Source: Bacillota bacterium
GTDB taxonomy: Bacteria > Bacillota > Clostridia > Clostridiales > Clostridiaceae
Assembly (NCBI GenBank): GCA_023445445.1
Contig: JAEXLD010000081.1
Location: forward strand, 1-64,000
Length of the DNA stretch: 64,000 nucleotides
Direction of reading: 5' to 3'
The notes under the pieces are model-generated. The model did no database searches, was not told the DNA's origin, and worked only from the letters and a program-made list of their open reading frames with translations. This document shows positions 15,057 to 22,692 of the stretch, in pieces. Every line of letters begins with the position of its first letter. Position 1 is the first letter of the stretch. Made by a program: the position numbers and the translations under genes.

Positions 15057-17297
15057 ATGATGAAAAATAAAAAATCATTTATTTCTTTATTAACATCGAT
15101 GCTCTTGGTAATTCAATTATGTATTAGTCCTATTATTACATATGCAGATGTTGATGAGGATAATATAGGAACAGATAATTATAATGAAGTTATAGGTGGA
15201 GAAGAAATAAAAGTAGAAAATATTCGTTTTAGTAAGACCGAAGTTAAGGTTGGAGAAACCTTAGAACTATTTGCAAATATAGAAAATCTACAGGAAGGGA
15301 ATAGAGTATATGCACAGCTATGGTTTCCACAGAATAACTTAGAATACGAATTAACATATAATGAAGAATTACAGTTATATGTTGCAGAAATAGAAATTCA
15401 AGAGAGTTTCAGGTATAAGACTATTGATTTACTTGGAATAGAAATTTGTAATGAGAATGAAAGTTATATGCAATACCATCCGAAATTATCTGTAATTGTA
15501 GCAGATGAAAATGGAGTTACAGATAAAGTGGCACCTGTAATAAATTCAATAACTGTTAATAAAACTGAAATTCAAGTAGGGGAAACCTTGGAAATTGCAG
15601 TAGATGCAACTGATGATGTTTCAGGAATTGCACAAGTATCAGCTTCAGCATATATTAATGGACAGTATAAGAAAATTGAGTTTTCCTATGATGAAACTAA
15701 AAAGTTATACCTGGGATATTTTAAAATAACAGAGGATTTAATAAATAAGACAATAGGTATAACCAATATTTCTGTTATTGATAATTCTAATAAAGATACT
15801 TATTCATCAGAATTAATAAATATCAGTGTAATTGATGAAACTGGAAATAAGGATAATATAAAGCCAGTAATTAAATCTATTAAATTTGATAAAGAATATT
15901 ATAATACTGGAGATACTCTTAAGCTTTATGTAGATGCCTATGACAATGAATCAGGAATTCAATTTGTTGAAGCCTATGTAAAAATAGGTATATATACAAA
16001 ATCTTTATTATTACAGTACAACGAAGAATTAAAGAATTATACTAACGAAATCTACATAAGTGAAGATATGGAGGGAAGTAAGATTACCTTATCTAATTTA
16101 AGAGTAGCTGATAATGCATATAATTATGCAGATTTCAATGAAGAAATATCAGCTTATGTCTTAACCAATGATGGACGAGTAGATATGGAAGCTCCAGTAG
16201 TAACAAATATTGAATATAGTAATGATAAGCTTAATTTGCAGGATAAATTACAAATTACTTTAAATGCAACAGATAATATATCAGGTATAGACGAAATAAA
16301 GGCTAAAATAAATATTGGAGAAAAGAGCTTTTTATCTAGCTTCTCTAAATATGATGCAAGTAGTGATAAATTTGTTTTAGTAATTAAAACAGAAGAATAT
16401 ATGTATTTTAAGGATTTAAACATTGAATATATAGAAGCAATTGATTATGCAGGAAATAAAAATAGAATAGAAGTTAATAAATTTATTCCAGTAACAAATG
16501 AAGATAGAATAATTAATGATAATACAGATATAGAGGATATTATCAAAGAAATTAAAACTTCAGAAGAGAATACAATAACACTACTTTTAAATAATAATGA
16601 CAAAGTAGTTGATAAAGAGATTTTTAATGCTATTGCTGGAACTGATAAGATAGTAAGCTTTATATTAAGGGATGGGACAATATGGACATTTAAGGGTAAG
16701 GATATAATTAATGAAAATATTGCTTCAATTAAATTATCAGTAAGTAATACTCCAACAGAAGAGGCTAAAAAAGCAATTGAAGGCCTAACTGATGATGCTA
16801 TATTTATAAAATTTCATCATCATGGAAATTTACCAGGAAAAGCTTTAGTAAAGATAAAAATTAATAATGAGGAACTTGTAGGTAAGAAATTAACTTTATA
16901 TTATTATAATCCAGAAACTAAAGAGGTAGAAAGGATTAGTGATAATATATTTGTAGATAGAGATGGATTTGCAATCCTAGAAATAGATCATTGTAGTGAT
17001 TACTTCTTATCAGTTAATTCAAATTTATTAGGTATAGAAGAAACGGAAAACAATGAAGGAGAAAACCCAAGTAACAATAACAATGAGGGACAATCTCCAG
17101 TTGGTACTGGTGGACAAACTTCAGTTGGTACCGGTGGACAAACTCCAGGAGATGCTAGTTCAGAAATAGGTAACATTGAAAATTCAAATAGGTATAATAA
17201 TATACCAGAAACAGGTGGAAATAATCCAATATTTACTTTAATTGCTGGATTATCATTACTTGGAATTGGTGTAGTTTTAACTATTAAAAGAAAATAA
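15057..17297 (+). CDS. Surface protein with four Ig-like repeats and IPETG anchor
   Basis: This 746-residue protein has a signal peptide ending near TYADVDED (residue 31) and four related beta-sandwich repeats of about 100-115 residues. Each contains a VGETLEL/TLEI-like strand and a (D/N)xxSGI turn. A separate domain (about 500-660) and a Gly/Thr-rich linker follow, then IPETG at 716-720 with a TM helix and basic tail. It is therefore probably sortase-linked, although IPETG departs from LPxTG. Repeats of this sort act as spacers or adhesins. AGGAGG precedes ATG 15057. It sits next to the sortase-anchored xylanase but has its own terminator. Confidence 0.8.
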   Translation: MMKNKKSFISLLTSMLLVIQLCISPIITYADVDEDNIGTDNYNEVIGGEEIKVENIRFSKTEVKVGETLELFANIENLQEGNRVYAQLWFPQNNLEYELTYNEELQLYVAEIEIQESFRYKTIDLLGIEICNENESYMQYHPKLSVIVADENGVTDKVAPVINSITVNKTEIQVGETLEIAVDATDDVSGIAQVSASAYINGQYKKIEFSYDETKKLYLGYFKITEDLINKTIGITNISVIDNSNKDTYSSELINISVIDETGNKDNIKPVIKSIKFDKEYYNTGDTLKLYVDAYDNESGIQFVEAYVKIGIYTKSLLLQYNEELKNYTNEIYISEDMEGSKITLSNLRVADNAYNYADFNEEISAYVLTNDGRVDMEAPVVTNIEYSNDKLNLQDKLQITLNATDNISGIDEIKAKINIGEKSFLSSFSKYDASSDKFVLVIKTEEYMYFKDLNIEYIEAIDYAGNKNRIEVNKFIPVTNEDRIINDNTDIEDIIKEIKTSEENTITLLLNNNDKVVDKEIFNAIAGTDKIVSFILRDGTIWTFKGKDIINENIASIKLSVSNTPTEEAKKAIEGLTDDAIFIKFHHHGNLPGKALVKIKINNEELVGKKLTLYYYNPETKEVERISDNIFVDRDGFAILEIDHCSDYFLSVNSNLLGIEETENNEGENPSNNNNEGQSPVGTGGQTSVGTGGQTPGDASSEIGNIENSNRYNNIPETGGNNPIFTLIAGLSLLGIGVVLTIKRK

Positions 17298-17302
17298 TCT
17301 GT

Positions 17303-17354
17303 AAAAAATTGGGCCCCAGGGGAGGCAACGCCATCCCCTGGGGCCCAATTTTTT
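17303..17354. repeat. GC-rich palindrome (REP-like copy 1), also a terminator
   Basis: A 21-bp perfect stem with core GGGCCCCAGGGGA (left arm 17303-17323, right arm 17334-17354) ends in a T run. It terminates the surface-protein gene and belongs to the dispersed CCCCAGGGG family. Confidence 0.85.
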
Positions 17355-17413
17355 TCCGATTTTTTTTAAATTAAGAATCACCTGCGTATATAAGATATGA
17401 GGAGGTGATAAAG

Positions 17414-17638
17414 ATGGCAGCAAGTTCAGTATTAGTTGGAAATGCTTTAGGATTAAGTTACCAAATAGGAGTTGATTCTAAAGGAAATGATGTTTTTAAA
17501 GGACAAAGCTTTAGAAACATTTCAGCTACAGCAACAGATGAAGATTTAGTGGCATTATCTGATGCTATAGAAGGAATCCTAGAATATAGGGTTACTACTA
17601 TAAAAAAGGAACAAACTTATATAGTAACTAGAGGTTAA
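17414..17638 (+). CDS. DUF1659 family small protein
   Basis: This 74-residue protein begins MAASSVLVGNALGLSYQIG and carries the GQSFRNISATATDEDL pattern of DUF1659, a small beta-rich family common in Firmicutes and usually encoded beside DUF2922. GTG 17405 is in frame, but GAGGAGGTGAT at 17399-17408 is the binding site for ATG 17414. Its function is unknown. The pair with the following DUF2922 gene is the usual arrangement. Confidence 0.8.
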   Translation: MAASSVLVGNALGLSYQIGVDSKGNDVFKGQSFRNISATATDEDLVALSDAIEGILEYRVTTIKKEQTYIVTRG

Positions 17639-17674
17639 TATGAATTACTTTTTACTTATTCACAATTAACTTAT

Positions 17675-17713
17675 CTATTAACTATTACCTATTCACTATT
17701 AACTATTACCTAT
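17675..17713 (+). repeat. Two-copy tandem repeat between the DUF genes
   Basis: CTATTAACTATTACCTAT occurs at 17675-17692 and again at 17696-17713, a period of 21 bases, just before the binding site of the next gene. It could alter spacing or mRNA structure. Confidence 0.7.
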
Positions 17714-17732
17714 AAAGAAAGGAGGAAACACA

Positions 17733-17951
17733 ATGATTCAAAGAACTGCAAGTATGAGCTTTAAGGATGTAGCTGGCAATAAGAATACATTATCAGTTAA
17801 GGATATAAAGGAAAACGTAGATAATGCAGCTATAACAGCTCTTATGGATACTGTAATTAATAAAAAGCTTATTAAAGGTAAATCTGGTAACTTAGTTGAA
17901 AAACAAGGAGCCCAAATAGTTGTTAAGGACATAACAGAAGTTAAATTTTAG
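17733..17951 (+). CDS. DUF2922 family small protein
   Basis: The 72-residue protein shows the DUF2922 layout: MSFKDVAGNKNTLSV, a DNAAITALMDTVI helix and a C-terminal VVKDITEVKF strand. ATG 17733 is preceded by AAAGGAGG. It is paired with DUF1659 just upstream, and both are followed by a terminator at 17988-18027. Members are small, cytosolic, and of unknown function. Confidence 0.8.
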   Translation: MIQRTASMSFKDVAGNKNTLSVKDIKENVDNAAITALMDTVINKKLIKGKSGNLVEKQGAQIVVKDITEVKF

Positions 17952-17987
17952 TATTTAAATAATATATAAATTTCCACTTTATATATT

Positions 17988-18027
17988 CCCTTAGTGAAAT
18001 TATTAGTAATTTTGCTAAGGGTTTTAA
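17988..18027 (+). terminator. Terminator after the DUF1659/DUF2922 pair
   Basis: A stem of about 15 bp including two wobble pairs, CCCTTAGTGAAATTA (17988-18002) with 18007-18021, is followed by TTTTAATTT. Confidence 0.8.
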
Positions 18028-18058
18028 TTTAAAATAAATATAAAATTGTATAAATTTA

Positions 18059-18087
18059 TTGAAAATTTAGATTATTTATGATATTAT
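18059..18087 (+). promoter_or_regulatory. Sigma-A type promoter for the SGNH hydrolase gene
   Basis: TTGAAA (18059-18064), a 17-base spacer and TATTAT (18082-18087) make a near-consensus promoter. A leader of about 90 bases with a terminator-like hairpin follows. Confidence 0.7.
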
Positions 18088-18121
18088 TTTAGTAGAACTT
18101 TATGTGCACCCTAAAATCCCT

Positions 18122-18160
18122 AAAAGATCAAGGCCCAATTGAATTGGCTTTGGTCTTTTT
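18122..18160 (+). terminator. Leader hairpin with T tract (possible attenuator)
   Basis: AAAAGATCAAGGCCCAATT (18122-18140) pairs with AATTGGCTTTGGTCTTTTT (18142-18160), about 17 pairs with wobbles and one bulge, and ends in TTTTT. It lies between the promoter and the start codon, so it would end transcription early unless overcome. Confidence 0.65.
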
Positions 18161-18182
18161 CCAATATAAAGGAGGTTATATA

Positions 18183-18893
18183 ATGAGGGTATATGATAAG
18201 GATGAATCTATAAAAATAAAAAATCCTTTAAAGGGACAACATGCTTTATTTGTTGGTGATAGTATAACAAATGCTGCTAAGGATGATTATAAGAAGTCTG
18301 GGTGGGCAGGACGAATAGGGCGAGAAAATAAGATGATATGGAAAAATGCAGGAGTTAACGCTGCTTCAGTATCAAATGTAAGAGGAAGTAATCAAATTAT
18401 ACATCAAATTATTAATAGCAGAAGTCATAAATATGATTATGTTATATTACATGGTGGAATTAATGATGCTATGGATAGTGCACCAATTGGAAATATTACT
18501 AATTCATTTAATATAGGAGAATTTAATAATAGCACCTTTGCAGGAGGGCTAGAGGAATTATTTTGTTATACATATAAATGCTTTTATGGAGCAAAGTTTG
18601 GGTATATTGTAAATTATGCTACTCCAAATTCTAATTGGGGTGGAGAAACAAAGGATATGAGTTCTTATTTTAATATGGCAAAGGATATCTGTGAAAAGTG
18701 GAGTATCCCATATATAGATTTATTTGAGGGTAAAGTAGAGGTAAATGGAAAGCTTTTATCTTATAGTTACGATATTTTAAAAATGGATACATCTGAATGT
18801 TTATATGATTGTGATTTAGGGGAAGTCCATATAGGGGGAAAGGGATATGATGTTATTTCACCATATATAGCTGATTGGATGAAGACATTATAA
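18183..18893 (+). CDS. SGNH/GDSL-family hydrolase
   Basis: This 236-residue protein is a likely carbohydrate or lipid esterase of the SGNH fold. Block I is FVGDSITNA (catalytic Ser near residue 24), block III is LHGGINDAM (Gly and Asn), and block V is GEVHIGGKGY (the Asp-x-x-His pair is reduced to a His preceded by a Gly-Glu-Val). No signal peptide is seen, so it probably acts in the cytosol, for example on acetylated sugars imported by the nearby PTS. An in-frame ATG at 18102 lies before the leader hairpin and is rejected; AAAGGAGG precedes ATG 18183. Confidence 0.8.
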   Translation: MRVYDKDESIKIKNPLKGQHALFVGDSITNAAKDDYKKSGWAGRIGRENKMIWKNAGVNAASVSNVRGSNQIIHQIINSRSHKYDYVILHGGINDAMDSAPIGNITNSFNIGEFNNSTFAGGLEELFCYTYKCFYGAKFGYIVNYATPNSNWGGETKDMSSYFNMAKDICEKWSIPYIDLFEGKVEVNGKLLSYSYDILKMDTSECLYDCDLGEVHIGGKGYDVISPYIADWMKTL

Positions 18894-18911
18894 TAAAAGA
18901 TTAATAGATTA

Positions 18912-18953
18912 AATAATATAAGGAGCTTTTTTATTAAAGCTCCTTATATTATT
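18912..18953 (+). terminator. Strong terminator after the SGNH gene
   Basis: A perfect 18-bp stem joins 18912-18929 with 18936-18953, core AAGGAGC/GCTCCTT. It separates the SGNH gene from the PTS operon. Confidence 0.85.
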
Positions 18954-19017
18954 TGGGTTGGATTAAAATTAGTATAAAAAATGATTATAATATATATAAA
19001 AAAAGTGAAGAAAAAGT

Positions 19018-19046
19018 TTGAATATTATAAAAAATAGGAGTATCAT
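19018..19046 (+). promoter_or_regulatory. Promoter of the mannose-family PTS operon
   Basis: TTGAAT (19018-19023), a 17-base spacer and TATCAT (19041-19046) fit a sigma-A promoter. The 150-base leader that follows contains the inverted repeat at 19068-19104. Confidence 0.55.
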
Positions 19047-19067
19047 AATAGTATAAATATTGCATTA

Positions 19068-19104
19068 ATTGTAAAAATGGTACAAAAAAGTATCTTTTTA
19101 CAAT
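19068..19104. promoter_or_regulatory. Inverted repeat in the PTS operon leader
   Basis: ATTGTAAAAA (19068-19077) is the perfect complement of TTTTTACAAT (19095-19104). An inner GGTAC/GTATC can extend the stem with one bulged T. It could be an operator or an RNA regulatory stem. A binding-site-like AAGGAGGTG follows at about 19117 with no usable start codon. Confidence 0.5.
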
Positions 19105-19194
19105 AATTTTGTTTTTAAGGAGGTGTAAATATATTCTCAGAAATTTAAAATATAAATTTACAATTTAGATTGTTACAAGAAGGGACGTGAGAAT

Positions 19195-19605
19195 TTGCTT
19201 AAAATTATTATCTGTACTCATTCTAATTTGGCTATGGGGTTAAAGGATTCCGTTACAATGATTTTAGGGAATGAGCCAAAGGATCTTTATGTTATGCCAT
19301 TTCTTGAGGGAGATGACATGATGGAATATAGCAATAAATTAAAGGAAATTGCTGAAGAGTACGAAGAAAAGGGAGAAAAATATGTTTTTCTTGTAGACCT
19401 ATATGGGGCTACTCCATTTAATGCATCTGCAGCAGCTTTAGCAAATTTTAATACTAAAATTATATCAGGTGTAAATCTAGGCTTATTATTGGAATTATTA
19501 GTAGGAAGAGAATTTTCAGAAGATTATGACTTGCTTTTAGAGGAATGTCTTGAAAAATCTAAAGATAATATGAAAATCATAGACATAAAGGAAATGTTTG
19601 AATAG
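19195..19605 (+). CDS. PTS mannose-family EIIA component
   Basis: EIIA takes phosphate from HPr. This 136-residue protein has the mannose-family layout with the active H9 in ICTHSN, VDLYGATPFNAS and GVNLGLLLEL. Its start is TTG 19195. It is the first gene of a IIA-IIB-IIC-IID operon. The substrate is not readable from EIIA itself, but NanE and NagA downstream point to an N-acetylated amino sugar or a host-glycan disaccharide. Spacing to the EIIB gene is 12 bases. Confidence 0.88.
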   Translation: MLKIIICTHSNLAMGLKDSVTMILGNEPKDLYVMPFLEGDDMMEYSNKLKEIAEEYEEKGEKYVFLVDLYGATPFNASAAALANFNTKIISGVNLGLLLELLVGREFSEDYDLLLEECLEKSKDNMKIIDIKEMFE

Positions 19606-19617
19606 GGGGAGAGACAT

Positions 19618-20100
19618 ATGTTAACACTAGTTCGTTGCGATGATAGATTAATTCATGGACAATGTATGACAGTAATTATTAAGGAGTATGATATTGAAAG
19701 AATATTAGTAGTTGATGATTTCACTGCTAAAAATTCAATTTTAAAAACAGTATTTCAAAAGGCAATGCCATCAGAAATAAAGGGCAATGTTTATACTATA
19801 AAGGATTCAGTTCAAGAAATTACAGAGGCGATGAATAATAATGAAAGAACTTTATTACTTATGAAGAGCCCTATAGTTTATAGAGATTTAAGAAAAGAAG
19901 TTGCGAATCTTCCATTAGAGCTTAATATTGGACCTATGAGTAATAGAAGAGGAACAACTTCTGCTACGCCAACAGCCCATTTGCTTCCTCAAGAGGCGGA
20001 TGCAATTAAGGAATTGACAGAAGAAGGTGTACATGTTTATTTTAGGCAAGTACCTTCACAAAAAACCGTTGAATGGGATGAAGTTAAAAATAAATTTTAA
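19618..20100 (+). CDS. PTS mannose/sorbose-family EIIB component
   Basis: The 160-residue EIIB carries the phosphate from EIIA to sugar. It begins MLTLVRCDDRLIHGQCM, with the active H13 in the RLIHGQ motif characteristic of this family, and has NIGPMSNRRGTT further on. GGGGGAGAGAC precedes ATG 19618. It is soluble and works with the EIIC/EIID membrane pair encoded next. Family membership is certain; sugar specificity is inferred from the neighbours. Confidence 0.9.
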   Translation: MLTLVRCDDRLIHGQCMTVIIKEYDIERILVVDDFTAKNSILKTVFQKAMPSEIKGNVYTIKDSVQEITEAMNNNERTLLLMKSPIVYRDLRKEVANLPLELNIGPMSNRRGTTSATPTAHLLPQEADAIKELTEEGVHVYFRQVPSQKTVEWDEVKNKF

Positions 20101-20132
20101 ATTAAATTTTAAACAAAAAGGGAGGAATAAAA

Positions 20133-20894
20133 ATGACCTTACTTCAAGCTTTAGTAATTGGATTATTAGGATGGATGAGTTCTATATATTCTCCTGTTCT
20201 TGTTGGAGGACTAGGTGGATGGTATACACTTGGAAGACCATTAGTTTCCGGTATGGTAATAGGACTTATTTTAGGAGATGTAAAAACTGGTATTATTTTA
20301 GGAGCAGCAATACAATCTTTATATATTGGACTTGTTACTCCAGGTGGATCAATGCCATCAGATGTTAACTTTGCTGCATGGATAGGTATTCCATTAGCAT
20401 TAGTAGCTGGAGCAGGAACAGAATATGCTCTTGCAATTTCAGTACCACTAAGTCTTTTAGGAGTAGCTGCAGTATATACAACTGTTGCTATTAACTTATA
20501 TTTTGTTCACAGGCAGGATGCATTAATAGATGCTGGAAAGCTGGATAAAGCAATAAATATACCTGTAGTTGGACAAATTACAAACTTTGTTATTAGATTT
20601 TTCCCAATATTCCTTATTAATTATTTCGGAGCAGATTTTGCTACTAAAATGATTAACATAATGCCTGAATGGTTAACAAATATACTTCAAATGTTTGCAC
20701 CAATGCTACCTTTAATAGGTTTTACTCTTCTATTAAAGATGATAGTAAAGAAGAAATTCGATTTAATTTACTTCGTATTTGGTTTCTTCCTAGTAGCAGT
20801 TATGAACTTAGATATGATATCTATAGTTATTTTAGGAGCACTATTAGCTTATGTACTATATAAAGCAAATAATAATAAGGAGGTGTCCTTATAA
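20133..20894 (+). CDS. PTS mannose-family EIIC permease
   Basis: This 253-residue membrane protein has about seven hydrophobic segments. It shows the EIIC signature GGLGGWYTLGRPLV followed by AIQSLYIGLVTPGGSMPSD. EIIC forms the sugar channel together with EIID. A binding site AGGGAGGAAT precedes ATG 20133. The stop overlaps the EIID start by one base, which indicates coupled translation and a fixed complex ratio. Confidence 0.9.
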   Translation: MTLLQALVIGLLGWMSSIYSPVLVGGLGGWYTLGRPLVSGMVIGLILGDVKTGIILGAAIQSLYIGLVTPGGSMPSDVNFAAWIGIPLALVAGAGTEYALAISVPLSLLGVAAVYTTVAINLYFVHRQDALIDAGKLDKAINIPVVGQITNFVIRFFPIFLINYFGADFATKMINIMPEWLTNILQMFAPMLPLIGFTLLLKMIVKKKFDLIYFVFGFFLVAVMNLDMISIVILGALLAYVLYKANNNKEVSL

Positions 20895-21721
20895 TGGCTG
20901 AAGAAAAAAATAAATTATCAAAAAAAGTAATAAAGAAGGCTTATTGGGATTGGATGTTCTTTAATCTTTCAGTTCAAAACTTTGAAAGAATGGAAGGTCC
21001 AGGAATAATTAGAATGTTAGGACAAGTTAAGGACGAGCTATATCCTAATGACAAAAAGGCTCAACAAGAAATGTTGCAAAGACATACAATATTCTTTAAT
21101 ACAGAACCATATCTTGGTTGTATAGTACCAGGTATAGTTCTTGGTATGGAAGCTGAAAAGGCTGCTGGTGGAGATGTAGATGAAGAATTTATTAACTCTA
21201 TTAAAACAGCTCTTATGGGACCTTTCGCTGGAATTGGAGACTCACTTCTTCCAGGTACATTAATACCAATATTACTTTCCATAGGAATGGGATTATGTAA
21301 AAATGGTGAAATTATAGGACCATTGTTCTATGTTATAGCATTTTTAGGAATTATGTTCCCTCTTACTTGGTTCTTGTTCTCTTATGGTGCTAAAGCAGGT
21401 GCAAATGCAGCTCAAACTGTATTAGAAAGTGGTATTAAAGACAAAGTAACAAATGCAGCAGAAATCGTTGGATTAGTTACTGTTGGTGCTATTACAGCAT
21501 CTTATGCAAGTGTTAAAGTTGGATTGGTTTATAGTTCAGGTGAAATGACAGTAAATGTTGGGGAAATTCTTGAAGGTTTATTCCCTAAACTTCCAGTTTT
21601 ACTTATGGCATTTTTAACTTATCATTTAATGGTTAATAAGAAATGGTCAGTTGGTAAAATGATGCTATTATTCTTAATTATATCTATAGTTGGTTACTTT
21701 ACTAAGATACTTATCTTATAA
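20894..21721 (+). CDS. PTS mannose-family EIID component
   Basis: EIID is unique to mannose-family PTS and completes the membrane complex. The 275-residue protein has the typical WDWMFFNLSVQNFERMEGPG start, GPFAGIGDSLLPGT in the middle and C-terminal membrane helices. ATG 20894 overlaps the EIIC stop, with AAGGAGGTG just before. All four PTS proteins are intact. NanE starts 55 bases downstream. Confidence 0.92.
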   Translation: MAEEKNKLSKKVIKKAYWDWMFFNLSVQNFERMEGPGIIRMLGQVKDELYPNDKKAQQEMLQRHTIFFNTEPYLGCIVPGIVLGMEAEKAAGGDVDEEFINSIKTALMGPFAGIGDSLLPGTLIPILLSIGMGLCKNGEIIGPLFYVIAFLGIMFPLTWFLFSYGAKAGANAAQTVLESGIKDKVTNAAEIVGLVTVGAITASYASVKVGLVYSSGEMTVNVGEILEGLFPKLPVLLMAFLTYHLMVNKKWSVGKMMLLFLIISIVGYFTKILIL

Positions 21722-21776
21722 AAGTATTATAAAAGTAATGTTTATAAACATTGGTTAATTGTGAGAGGAGTCTAAA

Positions 21777-22493
21777 ATGAAAGAATCAGTAAGAAAGTTA
21801 CAAAATGGAATTATAATTTCTTGTCAGGCTTATGAAGACACCCCTCTTTATGGTGCGGATTATATGAAAAAAATGGCTGAATCTGCAATTATAGGAGGAG
21901 CAAATGGGATAAGAGCATGTTGGCCACAAGATATTAAAGCAATAAGAAGCATAACGAATTTACCTATAGTTGGTATAAATAAAGTTATAAGTGATAAGGA
22001 TCCATTAACTAATGTCTTTATTACTCCAACCTTTGAATCTGCCGCTGAAGTAATAGAGGCAGGAGCAGATATACTAGGTATAGATTGCACAATTCGTGAG
22101 AGTCGTGGCTTTGATGAACTTTGTAATTTGCTAAATAAAATTAGAGATAGATATCCTGAAATCGCAATAATGGCTGATTTAGCAACTTTAAATGAAGGTA
22201 TTAAAGTAGCTGAAACAGGGCTTGTAGATATAATATCTACAACTCTATCAGGTTACACTTTAGAATCTTTAGGAAGCCATAAAGATGGTCCAGACCTAGA
22301 ACTTTTGGAAGAATTAAAGAAAAAAGTGAATTTACCTATTAACTGTGAAGGAAGGATATGGGAGCTTGCAGATTTAAAAAGCGCTCTTGATTCAGGTGCA
22401 GATATGGTAACAATAGGGACAGCAGTAACAAGACCACATCTGATAACTAATAGATTTGTAAATTTCAATTTAGAATATCAAAAACATAAATAA
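21777..22493 (+). CDS. nanE: N-acetylmannosamine-6-phosphate 2-epimerase
   Basis: NanE converts ManNAc-6-phosphate to GlcNAc-6-phosphate. The 238-residue TIM-barrel protein shows ISCQAYEDTPLYG, GANGIRAC, VGINKVIS (catalytic-region Lys near 69), LGIDCTIRESRG and INCEGRIWE. Coupled with NagA downstream and a PTS upstream, it lets the cell feed ManNAc or a ManNAc-containing sugar into the GlcNAc-6-P pool. No sialic acid lyase (NanA) or ManNAc kinase is in the window, which fits PTS-phosphorylated entry. GAGAGGAG precedes ATG 21777. Confidence 0.9.
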   Translation: MKESVRKLQNGIIISCQAYEDTPLYGADYMKKMAESAIIGGANGIRACWPQDIKAIRSITNLPIVGINKVISDKDPLTNVFITPTFESAAEVIEAGADILGIDCTIRESRGFDELCNLLNKIRDRYPEIAIMADLATLNEGIKVAETGLVDIISTTLSGYTLESLGSHKDGPDLELLEELKKKVNLPINCEGRIWELADLKSALDSGADMVTIGTAVTRPHLITNRFVNFNLEYQKHK

Positions 22494-22562
22494 AGAAATC
22501 AAATTATTAAAATGACAAATTAACAAACAAAACTATTAAAAGTTTTAATGTAGAGATTTAAA

Positions 22563-22668
22563 GTAGAATGCAGAGTATAAGATATTGAGGCAATTATTAA
22601 TTAATTTATTAATTAATAATTAAAAATGAAACTCCCAAAGGAGTTTCCACCTCAATTCTACATTCTAC
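22563..22668. repeat. MITE-like composite palindrome between nanE and nagA
   Basis: GTAGAATG (22563-22570) and CATTCTAC (22661-22668) form the ends. Inside are TTGAGG/CCTCAA (22585 and 22650), a 13-bp AT palindrome (22592-22604 with 22609-22621) and a hairpin AAACTCC/GGAGTTT (22629-22646). Related sequence, AATGTAGAATTGAGG, recurs at 29386-29400, so this is a dispersed element. Confidence 0.6.
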
Positions 22669-22692
22669 ATTATTAATATTGGGGTGAAATCT

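Noticed and set aside
17303..17354. The palindromes as ordinary terminators only
   Set aside because: The same arms and core recur at many places, including inside a gene and around a RAYT gene, so they form a mobile or dispersed family as well.
18102..18182. Upstream ATG of the SGNH hydrolase frame
   Set aside because: The stretch forms the leader hairpin, and a strong binding site precedes ATG 18183 instead.
20027..20368. Open frames overlapping the EIIB and EIIC genes
   Set aside because: They run out of frame across well-supported PTS genes.
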